Source: Chrysaora quinquecirrha
Lineage: Eukaryota; Cnidaria; Scyphozoa; Semaeostomeae; Pelagiidae
Reading direction: 5' to 3'
Assembly: GCA_014526335.1 (NCBI GenBank)
Contig: JACTAT010000037.1
Coordinates: forward strand, 9,877,501-9,941,500
Length of the DNA: 64,000 bases
A program made the translations under genes and the position numbers. Each line of letters starts with the position of its first letter. Within the stretch, counting starts at the first letter, position 1. A model generated the notes under the pieces. That model had not been told where the DNA came from and did no database searches. It saw only the letters and a list, made by a program, of their open reading frames with translations. Below, piece by piece: positions 55,704 to 64,000 of this stretch.

Positions 55704-57448
55704 TTATGAATGCACAGTAAAGTAGTCCGGCCGAATTACTCTTCTACCACTCCTGGTGACAATAGGTTTATAGAATTGTAGTTGCCTTTGACCAAATCTG
55801 GTTTCATCTGAGTCAACCGGTTCTGACTGAGATTCCGAATGCTGCTGTACCACTGTTTGAGGGCAGTGCCCTTCTTGGTTAAGTTGATAAGATACCTCTT
55901 CATATGGTTGAGACATTGCTTCTTGTTCTGTTGTTTGGTTTAGGGATGACTCATCTTCGTCAATATATTTGTCATGAATGGCGAACGCAAGGATAGATTT
56001 TTCCACAAGTGGCATACCACAATTGATGGGATTTGAACCCAGGACTGCATGATCAGAGAGCCAACGACGTTTCCACTGAGCCATAGAGCTCAATGAAATC
56101 GCCGAGTAACTCTCCAAGTCATAGAGCCCCAGGCTCTCATCCCATTTTGATTTTTGTGTTTCGGCTTCATCTTCGTCAACATCATTAAAAGTCTCATTAG
56201 TGTGGCGTAAGAACTTTCGATTTCACCTGAAGATTCGGCCATCTTCTGTTTTCACGTTGTATGATCGGACACTCACCTGTTCAAGGTTACATCCTTTAGT
56301 CCAACGGCCAGTTCGGTCATTTTGTTGAGGCTTGATCCTGACCACATCACCTTTTGTTAACGTGCTGAGTTGTTTCTCACCTCTGTTAAATACTTTGCCG
56401 GTATCAGCTTCCTTTTTACAGGTTGTTTTGAACTTGAGGTACAACTTCTGGTTTCAGGTTTCCTAGCCATTGGAAGCAGGGTTTTAACTCTTCTGCTGCA
56501 GATTCTTTGGAATGGAGAGCTGTCCATTCCTTCTGATGGTGTTTTTCTCCATTCAAGAAGTGCGAGATAAAAATCAGTTCCAGACTCGGCTGCTTTCGTT
56601 ATGAGAAGTTTAGCAGTCTTGACTGCATTTTCTGCCTTTCCGTTTCTTTGGGGATATTCTGGAGAGCTAAGTTTAGTAACAAATTCGTATTCCTTACTGA
56701 AGTCTTGGAATTCTTTTGAAGAAAATGGCACATTGTCACTCATAAGTTTTCTGGAATGCCGTGAGTAAAGAAGTGTCTCTATTACTTCTTCTTGATTTCT
56801 CTCGCAGTTTTGTGGTAGAGGCGGTCTATTTCAAAGTAGTTTGAGTAGCAATTCATTGTGACAAGGTAGTCTTTATTGTTGGATGTAAGGATATCGGCAG
56901 GAATATGGATTACTTTGTATTTCTCGTGGAATGAGTGGTTCCTTTGCCTGCTTTCGCTGGAATGTGTTACAAATGTCACACTTTGATATAAAATCAGTCA
57001 GATCTTTGTTCATACCAGGCCAGTAAACTGCTTCTCGTGCTCTACTGAGGCAGCTCTGTATTCCGGTGTGTGCGACATGCAGTTTCTCTCGGATCTTGTT
57101 TCGCAGTTTCTCTGGGATTATTGCTCTATTACCTTTGAATATTACATCATCTTGAGCTGCTATTTCATCTATGATGGAAAAATATGGATGAAGACAAGTC
57201 GGAAGTCTTTGCTTGTCTTCTGGCCATCCACTCAGAATGGTGTGTTTCAATAGCTGCAAAGTTCTATCACTAGCGGTCTCTCTTTGGATTTCTTTCAATT
57301 GGGGCTCTGAGATTGGGAGGTGATTTATCATATGAATGGTTTCAAGTTCTGCTTCAGTTTCTGATTTTGGTCTCTTCTCTGTTGGGAGGTATGCTTGGGA
57401 CAGCCAGAACCATTTCTTTGCCAGTCTTATAATATATTTTAATATCAT
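55704..57448 (-). pseudogene. Gypsy integrase and C-terminal tail, frameshifted and SINE-interrupted
   Basis: The frame 57,448-56,873 carries the H2C2 zinc module (HVAHTGIQSCLSRAREAVYW...CDICNTFQ). The core follows in other frames: VIHIPADILTSNNKDYLVTM (D near the first catalytic position), then SDNVPFSSKEFQDFSKEY and SSPEYPQRNGKAENAVK with the catalytic D/E context. Next is a short SH3-like region (LTKGDVVRIKP). The tail TRSGRRVIRPDYF ends at 55,704. The SINE splits the acidic linker DEDE before the tail. Confidence 0.85.
55964..56166 (-). mobile_element. SINE family 1, full-length, inserted in Gypsy, 13-bp TSD
   Basis: 203 bp flanked by a perfect 13-bp repeat TCATCTTCGTCAA (55,951-55,963 and 56,167-56,179). 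The A box lies at 56,073-56,083 and the B box at 56,029-56,039 on the minus strand. It begins about AGCCGAAACACAAAAATC and ends in the GCCATTCATGACAAATA tail. It defines the full length of the family and shows that retrotransposition followed Gypsy insertion. Confidence 0.95.
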
Positions 57449-58083
57449 AAGATTGGAGTCTCAGCAACAGCCTTTGAAGCCTCTTAGGGGCCAATGCTGA
57501 GGGTTTTTTGACGATTGAAATTAGAGGCTTGATATCTGTCCAAAGAATAACCTCTCTGCCATATACAAAAGTATGGTGATGTTCTACTCCAAAGACAAAT
57601 GCAAGGAGCTCTTTCTCGATTTGGCTGTAATTTTGTTCTGCAGCAGTTAAGGCTCTACTTGTGTAAGAGACTGGGCGACCTTCTTGCGTGAGAACAAATC
57701 CAAGACCTTTTGATGATGCATCGCCTTGACCCTCTGTAGGTGCCTTGATATCCTTCTTTCAGGTCAATTTTGCTGAATACCTTGACACATTCTAGTTCTG
57801 GTAAGACGTCACCTATCAATGGTAAAGGATAGTGACTTCGCTTTGAAGCTTTGTTCAGATGCTGTGGGTCAATATAGACACGGAGTTTTCAAATGGGTTT
57901 TTCTGCGATGACCAGATTTGATACCCAATAATTTGGACCAGTGACTTTTTTGATGACCTGTAGCTGCTCTAATCTTTCTAGCTCCATTTTCAGTTTAGCT
58001 TTGAGAGCAATAGGTACTCTACGAGGTGGCATAACCACAGGGGGCTGTGACTTATCAATGTCTAAGTGTAGCTTGCCAGGCAA
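57440..58083 (-). pseudogene. Gypsy RT/RNase H, broken with internal deletion
   Basis: RT starts with PPRRVPIALKAKLKMELERL and GPNYWVSNLVIAEKP (58,083-57,889) and continues after a frameshift as YIDPQHLNKASKRSHYPLP and VFSKIDLK. It then jumps to the RNase H segment with KVLDLFSRKK-like frames, NYSQIEKELLAFVFGVEHHH and ILWTDIKPL. The catalytic YxDD region is missing, so there is a deletion near 57,745. Confidence 0.8.
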
Positions 58084-58259
58084 TTTTCCAAGTTCTTAAA
58101 AGACAGAGCGAAACTGATGATTTATGTCATCTATAGTGAATGTAGTATCAGTAGTAGCTGTCATAACAGTGACAGGAGTATCTACTTTGTGGACTGGGTA
58201 CTGTAGGCTGCTTGATACAGAACTATTGGGGCTACCTGAGATATTATCGTAATTCACTG

Positions 58260-58574
58260 TCAAAAGACCCATCTTTGGGCAGCATTAGCTCCCAACAATG
58301 GTATATAGTCTCCCTGGACAACCACAAACCTGACAGTGTACTCACTCCTGTTCTTTGGATTGACCAATTTAAGCTGACAAGTACCAGTTATAGGTAACAA
58401 GGCTGTACTGCACATGCGTAAGGGGTGAGTGGATTTCTCAATGTGCGTGCCTGGGGGAACAAAGTGTTTGGGAAGGACATTACAAGTTGCACCTGAATCA
58501 AGTTGGAAGGAGACCTGTTTGTCATGAACAATCATTGTGGCAAAAATTTTGTTTTTAGGAGGAACCTTGGACAT
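58260..58574 (-). pseudogene. Gypsy aspartic protease domain
   Basis: The frame has the catalytic LDSGATCNVLP signature near its start and LLGANAAQRW near the end, the usual retroviral-type protease fold of Gypsy elements. It is open as a unit but separated from gag and RT by frame breaks. Confidence 0.8.
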
Positions 58575-58599
58575 GCGTTTATCTCTAAATTGTAATCAG

Positions 58600-59535
58600 G
58601 AGAGATTTCAACAAAAAGAATTTCTCCATCATTACTCTTCAGGATTCCTTCTTGTACGGTGTGTATCTTTTTGGCAGAAAAGGTATCTCTCTTACCTTGA
58701 GATTTAGACTTTGTACATTTCTCTCTTAAATGGTTTCTAAAATGGTTTCTCTTTCTATAGCTAGAGCAGAATTGACCATAGGCTCGACAGTGGTCCTTGT
58801 TTCTTTTATGACTTTGTCCACAAAATTCTCCGTTTGATATGAAAGCTCTGTAATCTTCTCTCTTGGTGGTCTATTAGTTGCCAACATAATGTACCAAGGG
58901 GTCATCATTATCAGTAGGATCTTCCATGGCCCTAGCTGGGCAGTAGTGGTTTCTGCAGCTCTGCATAAGTCAACGCATTTTTAGAGTGTCAGCTTTGGTT
59001 CTTGTAACAATTTACGTCTCACAGCATTATTGTGAATTTCACAGACAATTTGGTCACGTATCAATTCATCACGGAGATTTCCAAAGGCACGAGTGGCAGC
59101 CAAGGCTTGCAACGAGTTAGTGTAGGCTTCAAAAGATTCAGTAGGCTCTTGTTTGCGGTTGTTAAATTTGAATCGTTCATAAATAACATTAGTTTCACCA
59201 ATACAGTAAGTGTTCCATAAATCAAGGATTTTGGCAATATTTTGACGCTCACTATCATCCTGATACGGAAGTGCATTGTGGATTGTAAGAGCTGCTGGGC
59301 CTATGCAAATGATCAATTGTTGCAATGCGAAAATTATCAGGCTTAGAGTGCAAATTTGTTACGGTTTCATGCGCATTCCATAGCTGTCACCACTGTTTCC
59401 AATTCTCTGGGAGGTTACCACATAGATCTCGTCTGGGAGGTAGAGGAAAATTCGATATGAACGATGAACTTGCTCCTGTGTGGTCATGAGACGGACTAGT
59501 AGGAGGGCTAGGCCCATTTTGACCTGGATTCGACA
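58600..59535 (-). pseudogene. Gypsy gag, frameshifted
   Basis: Starts MSNPGQNGPSPPTSP at 59,535, runs through LPPRRDLCGNLPENWKQW, breaks, then continues as LPYQDDSERQNIAKILDLWN and RKQEPTESFEAYTNSLQALA (58,981-59,325), with further pieces to ~58,600. No CCHC zinc knuckle is obvious in the surviving frames. Confidence 0.75.
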
Positions 59536-59708
59536 TACTGTGTATAAAATGGCCTAAAGTATAACAAAATTTAGCAGAATCCTAAATCTGCGAATATTAA
59601 TCAAAATGTGTTTCATCTGACATCATGTAAAAAGCTTTCAAAGACAGTAAAAGATAGACGTCATCTATTTGCCATCTACTTGCTTGAGCTGGGTACATCT
59701 CTGGATAT

Positions 59709-59773
59709 CAACCTCGTGTAATCGCATGCGTAACATAACAATAACATAATAATAAAGGGTTGACAACGTCACA
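59709..59773 (-). repeat. Gypsy 5' LTR, recognisable part
   Basis: It starts TGTGACGTTGTCA and shares ATTATTATGTTATTGTTA, GCATGCG and ACACGAGGTTGA with the 3' copy. The LTR probably extends toward 59,560, but the copies no longer align there. Confidence 0.7.
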
Positions 59774-59866
59774 CCGTTAGTTCATTTATTCTTAGATATT
59801 TATTATGTTCTATTTCCACACATAAACTTGTTACATGTTATATAATACAATATGTAAACTGTTAAG

Positions 59867-60114
59867 CAGTGGCGTAATGAAGGCAGTCTGGGTCGGTCGG
59901 GGCCCTAGTAGACTATCAGGTTATTAGCATCAGTAAAATATAAAAACACTCAGACTGACATATGAAGCAGACTTAGACTCCTTCTTACTATACTCAAACC
60001 AACAATAACAGCTTCTGATGAAATCAAAATTTTTCTTGAGCCCCTTCGCGACCCCTAAAGAACTGGGGCCCTTAGTTTTTGAACAAAAGGTAACTTTAGT
60101 CCGTTACCCTACTG
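59867..60114. mobile_element. Probable hAT-type MITE (248 bp)
   Basis: The left end CAGTGGCGTAATGAAGG is a typical hAT terminus. The right end, read inward, is CAGTAGGGTAACGG. The 8-bp flanks CTGTTAAG and TTTTTAAG agree at six positions. GGGGCCC occurs near both ends. Confidence 0.6.
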
Positions 60115-60625
60115 TTTTTAAGTCACCGTAGCGGACATGGATGACGATTTGTTGCAGTTCACTAGTTTACCATTAAATGATTTTTCCAAAATATTATCAG
60201 CTGAAGACCAATCTACACTTATCTTTCTTACGTTCTTCTAGGAATTAAGGAATTCGGAAACATCTTACAACAATAACGCATTTGGCAAGCATTTTTTCAA
60301 AGCAACTTGTAACTCTCACTTCCTTTGAGCTTTTTCCACTAAAACACTTAACCTAATTATGGAAGTGAAAGTTTCTTCTCTAAATAAAAGCTTCCAGATT
60401 CTGTTGTCATCAGATTAACCGCAGTGAGCAATCTAAATGTCTTAACAAATTTCGTTTTTGAAATTTATTCAAAAAGTGTTTTAAAACTTCAAATTCGCGG
60501 TCGCAGGGCAATGTACTTTTTAAGAGTACGAGATTTCCGTTAATACAAACGAATTTTCAAGGGATTTCCCTGAAAACAAGATGGTTTCCAACAAAGATGT
60601 ACGAGAATTTCAAGAAGTCAATCAC
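60115..60625. other. No gene; foldback-like motif near right end
   Basis: No coding region. Between 60,523 and 60,625 are two motifs, GTACGAGATTTCC and TGTACGAGAATTTCAAGAAG, like the internal motif of foldback families A and B. Confidence 0.4.
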
Positions 60626-61080
60626 CCTTTGATGGCGATGAATAGCGGAAACACCATGGGGATTTTTTCGACTGACACTCCTGGGAGAGAGTATAAACGT
60701 CAGAAACATTCAAACCAAAACAGCAGTCTAAGAGTCTTAGACTATTCAGACCCGGATCGTAATGCACCAATCAAAACGTGAAGCGGAATTGACAATGAGT
60801 TTCAACACCAATCAGCTTGCAAGAAACAGCGACTTAATTGAAGAGTCCCAATGAGAAAACAATCCCTTTGTGTCTACACAGAACCGGTATTTTGGTTATT
60901 TTGTGGACAGATTCCCAAACAAATAAAACAAGGATATTCGCGAGTTATGTGAAAAATTCATCGCTGTAATTTTCTGCACAATCTGGGTTATCAAGTAAAT
61001 TTTGTCCCATGGCTGAATCATGTTTAGATTGGGTTCTTGTTTGGACCCGTAGGGTTATTAGAATTTTCCAAAGGCAAAAA
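60626..61080 (-). mobile_element. Penelope-like 3' remnant, diverged
   Basis: On the minus strand the C-terminal peptide KHDSAMGQNLLDNPDCAENY matches HDSAIGQHLLDNPICAENY of the 40-kb element. The non-coding 3' tail also matches, including GCGATGAATAGCGG and the region around the hammerhead-like motif. The rest of the element is missing. Confidence 0.75.
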
Positions 61081-61572
61081 TAAATTGACGAGGTTGGCAG
61101 TAGTGAAACATGAAACATTTGTGGTTTATCTTCTGTTGCAAATTTGCAAGGTGAAATTATTATGTCTATGGATATTTGGATACATACATGCGCTCCACGA
61201 CTGTCTCTTAACATGTTCTTCGGTCATAAAAAGGCGGAATAACTGCCATCGTAACATATGAAGAAAAAAGCGGAATAAATGCCCATAGAATATTATTGCA
61301 GGATATTGTTAAAACCATACACGTTCTTTTATAACTGAATATAAGATAAAATTACTTTAATTCTGTCTAGCAAAAATGTAAAATTTGACAAAGTAAGCAT
61401 CAAAACAGTGAATGCAAGTTTCGCAAACCATAAATCCTTAACAAGTCATATTAGGCATTTAAATTTCTTATTTTCTTATCAAGTCCAAATTGACTAAAGG
61501 AACCATTTTTGATGCAATTAAGGTTCTTTAAATGCACAAAACTTTAATGTTTCTCAAACACATATACATTTT
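61081..61572. other. 3' flank of the right-hand gene
   Basis: No coding sequence recognised; probably 3' UTR and intergenic DNA of the minus-strand gene that ends at 61,573. Confidence 0.4.
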
Positions 61573-64000
61573 TCAATTTTGCGACTTCTCTTTCTTGCTG
61601 CTCTTCTTCTTGTTCTTTTTCTTCTTTGACACTGTCGATGGCTTCTTGACTTTGCATAACCTGACAGCAGCCTTCAAACTTCTGTCAGCAACATCGTCGG
61701 GTTTACTCTCAAATTCTGGAGACTGTAGCTTGATTTTCCAGAGAGAAAATATAGAAGGGTTGACATCATTGTCCTCTGGCTTCAGAGATACAGGACAAAT
61801 TTCTGGAAGGCTGCTTGAGTATGGATTATCAATGGTGTCTTGTCTGCAACTGTCTGCATTCTCTTGATATGAGAATACGTATCTTCTGTATGGTTGCAAA
61901 ACAAATCGAGCAGATTCTTCTTCAGTGAATAACGGTGCTGAATACTTCGCAGTAGTTTGGAAACGAATGTCTTGTGTTGATGAACGACGTGTTCTTGCAT
62001 TGACATTTAGATTAACACCATCATTAAGGACTCTACTCAATCTGACTTTATCTATCTTGCCAAGCACATTCTTCTTCAAAGATAAAGAGCTGAAAGGTTT
62101 GGAATTTTCTTTAGAAATAGCATTCAGCTTCGGCAGAAGATTTTTCCTATTTGAGCTCGCCGACTCCGTGCCAGGAAGAAATAACTCGAAAGCAGAAACA
62201 TAGATAGCGGTATCTTTAGCATCTGCATTTGTGATCCAGTTATGTTTAAGCAACCATGCGATATTCGGGATCTGAAATTGTACTTCTTCACCTGTATACA
62301 GCTTTTCTATATCTACATAACCATTTTCATTGTCGTCATCGGAATTACTTGTAGGAATATCAACAAATTTGAATGACTCCGGAGTGCATGTTGCAGGTGT
62401 GAATGCAATCAATTTGCTGATATCTCTTTGCTCCAATGTCTCCAAAGCATTTGGACAAACTGATGGAAGCTCTCCTGCATTTTTGAATTCCAAATAATTA
62501 CAATATTGTGCAATAATTTGGAAAGTGTGCATTCGGTATATAAGAAAAAAGTTCAGCATAGCTGCATTTAGATTCACTGCTTCATTGTCACTTTCCTCAG
62601 AGATGTCCTGCTCACCAATAACACGCAGATTGGTATCAAGTCTTTCAGCAAAGAACTTTGACTGATAGGCTCGTACTGCAGTGGCCAGTGTCTCCATGAG
62701 ATCAAACTGATACTCATAACTTTCAGTAAATAATTCAACAAGCTTGCTTATTTTTGCATTGGTTGTCAAACAATCACCTTTGTTTGCCCAGATCGATTCG
62801 ATGACGCTAGATGCTGCTGTCCCTCCAGCAAACAATGTGTCACATCCTTCGTCTACGAATGCCTCCCAATTCGCTCCCATTTCAGCAATTTCTTGGCTTT
62901 GAACTTTCGGATCGTATAAACCATATTGATCCAAGAAATCAGTCGTCTTCTTTGTAAAGGCTTCTTCATTTCCGGTCTGTTTAGGAAGGTCCTCTACAAT
63001 GGTCTTAACATTTTGTATGAAAGCGGTGTTCTCGGCTAGTTTAGATCCCACGCTTGTTGTTTGTTTTATAACGTCTTCAAACAGCCTTTTAAGAGTTTGA
63101 GATCGCACGACGTTGACAATACTTTGAGATAGATCGTTAACAGAATCAATTACAGCTCCTGGGTCTGGATCAAGGGGATTGCATGCGAATGCGCTTTTGA
63201 CTGCTACCTCTGCTGCTCTTTGAATAGTATCTACCGCACTTGCCAATACAGAACCATTGATTATATTCCACAAACTCGTCTCCAGATCAGGCTGTAGTTC
63301 TTTAACTTGGTCATCAAATCCTTTCAGTCTAGCTGCTATAAAAAGAATATCAGCGTTTGCTTTTCTCTCGTCAAAGTCTGCAATTCCTTGAAAGTAGTCT
63401 TCCAGAGCAGCAAATCTCCTTCCGGTTTCTTCTGATACAAACGTCTTGATTTCATCTGTGAATTCTGCCAGACTTGCTTTTACTTCAAGCGTTTGTTGTT
63501 CTATCTGCGTGGATATAGAGGCAAGTTGTGCACTTCTCAGTTCTTCCTTATAGTCAAACTGTGTGCTGATTACTTTTGTATTCAATGGCGCTTTCTTTTG
63601 GGAATTCATGAAAAGGAAAATTTCGCGGAGTGTGTTTTCAAACAAGCATGGTATTCTCGCCTTTAAATCATTGAAAAATTCAGAGCAACTTTGACCGGGA
63701 ACTCTTTGAAGGCTCTCAGTTGAAGGCATTGATTTGGTGTATTGATCTAGTCCTTCAATGTCGTTTTGCTTGGCATAGTGATAAATTCTTTCAAATGCAT
63801 CTATTACAAATTCCCTTGTTTGGCTTTGGGTAAATTCTATGAAGTCGCGAGTTCTGGTGCCCATAAGTCCGATTAATATGCCACTTCTCATGTCGAGAGC
63901 TTTTTGATCTCCCCAATTCTCACTTTTTACAACAGAAACAAGGTCATTGATATGCTTAGAAACGTTTGAAAAAACACATTCTAATGCACCCGGGTCAATG
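61573..64000 (-). CDS. Large unidentified protein, N-terminus beyond the window
   Basis: The frame is open from the right edge of the window to the stop at 61,573 (about 809 codons visible), with an internal Met at 63,891 that need not be the start: the in-frame sequence upstream (LECVFSNVSKHINDLVSVV) looks like the same protein. The first half is mainly helical with amphipathic stretches. Cysteines are few and scattered. Around residue 660 after the internal Met is NARTRRSST, a possible dibasic processing site. The C-terminus is a Lys/Ser tail (KKKKNKKKSSKKEKS). No transmembrane segment or known domain is evident, and it is intronless over 2.4 kb. I do not recognise the family; a secreted protein is possible but would need the N-terminus. 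Confidence 0.75.
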   Translation of the reverse strand, partial: IDPGALECVFSNVSKHINDLVSVVKSENWGDQKALDMRSGILIGLMGTRTRDFIEFTQSQTREFVIDAFERIYHYAKQNDIEGLDQYTKSMPSTESLQRVPGQSCSEFFNDLKARIPCLFENTLREIFLFMNSQKKAPLNTKVISTQFDYKEELRSAQLASISTQIEQQTLEVKASLAEFTDEIKTFVSEETGRRFAALEDYFQGIADFDERKANADILFIAARLKGFDDQVKELQPDLETSLWNIINGSVLASAVDTIQRAAEVAVKSAFACNPLDPDPGAVIDSVNDLSQSIVNVVRSQTLKRLFEDVIKQTTSVGSKLAENTAFIQNVKTIVEDLPKQTGNEEAFTKKTTDFLDQYGLYDPKVQSQEIAEMGANWEAFVDEGCDTLFAGGTAASSVIESIWANKGDCLTTNAKISKLVELFTESYEYQFDLMETLATAVRAYQSKFFAERLDTNLRVIGEQDISEESDNEAVNLNAAMLNFFLIYRMHTFQIIAQYCNYLEFKNAGELPSVCPNALETLEQRDISKLIAFTPATCTPESFKFVDIPTSNSDDDNENGYVDIEKLYTGEEVQFQIPNIAWLLKHNWITNADAKDTAIYVSAFELFLPGTESASSNRKNLLPKLNAISKENSKPFSSLSLKKNVLGKIDKVRLSRVLNDGVNLNVNARTRRSSTQDIRFQTTAKYSAPLFTEEESARFVLQPYRRYVFSYQENADSCRQDTIDNPYSSSLPEICPVSLKPEDNDVNPSIFSLWKIKLQSPEFESKPDDVADRSLKAAVRLCKVKKPSTVSKKKKNKKKSSKKEKSQN

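Larger units (their letters stand above)
55509..59773 (-). mobile_element. Ty3/Gypsy retrotransposon, decayed, minus strand
   Basis: Order along the minus strand: 5' LTR start (59,773), gag, protease, RT, RNase H, integrase, C-terminal tail, polypurine tract GGAAGGAAAGG, 3' LTR start (55,594). Both LTR starts read TGTGACGTTGTCA and stay alike for ~85 bp to ACGAGGTTGA, then diverge. Multiple frameshifts and an internal RT deletion make it inactive. A SINE sits in its 3' coding region. Confidence 0.9.

Noticed and set aside
1..64000. CRISPR array, bacterial operon or riboswitch
   Set aside because: The tandem repeats have no unique spacers of constant length and the genes have introns, so this is eukaryotic DNA.

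Overview
This window is eukaryotic and most likely from a marine invertebrate, with a cnidarian as the best guess. Genes are split by GT-AG introns. Two animal genes are recognisable on the minus strand: glycine N-methyltransferase and a two-LIM LMO-type protein. The rest is AT-rich and crowded with metazoan-style transposable elements. The cnidarian placement is inferred from this repertoire (DIRS, GIY-YIG Penelope-like, Gypsy, APE-type LINEs, Harbinger and hAT MITEs, tRNA SINEs, PIN-CXC proteins), not from a marker gene.

Host-like genes: (1) a 938-codon plus-strand exon at 2.8-5.6 kb, probably nuclear, unidentified; (2) a 1055-codon intronless minus-strand receptor-like gene at 16.0-19.2 kb with plant-type LRRs, a Cys-rich stalk and about eight membrane segments, whose last ~44 codons lie inside a foldback MITE; (3) two exons of an LMO-type LIM-only gene at 41.2-42.0 kb; (4) four exons of GNMT at 44.9-48.8 kb with matching splice phases, first exon(s) not found; (5) a possible damaged terminal exon at 55.0-55.2 kb; (6) a protein of more than 800 codons at 61.6-64.0 kb running off the right edge, unidentified.

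Mobile DNA: four LINE copies (10.3-11.7, 21.3-25.1, 30.2-31.2, 37.5-38.4 kb); a head-to-head Penelope-like palindrome with GIY-YIG (38.5-40.7 kb) plus remnants; a DIRS element (49.0-51.6 kb); a damaged Ty3/Gypsy element (55.5-59.8 kb) carrying a SINE insertion with 13-bp target duplications; a Gypsy RT scrap (40.7-41.1 kb); two tRNA-derived SINE families; and MITEs with clear target duplications (TAA, 8 bp, TA).

The most unusual content is a set of foldback elements whose long terminal inverted repeats are themselves tandem arrays. Two families (0.67-1.69 kb and 27.5-28.7 kb) have ~10-bp repeat units, perfect 10-bp target duplications and termini beginning CGTA, and they share an internal motif of about 27 bp. 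A third (25.4-26.7 kb) has ~20-bp units. A fourth (31.8-35.4 kb) has ~159-bp units and encloses a decayed gene for a PIN/FEN1-like nuclease with a C-terminal CXC domain, part of it duplicated as a near-perfect palindrome. No autonomous transposase for the 10-bp families is seen.

A 500-N assembly gap lies at 54,099-54,598.
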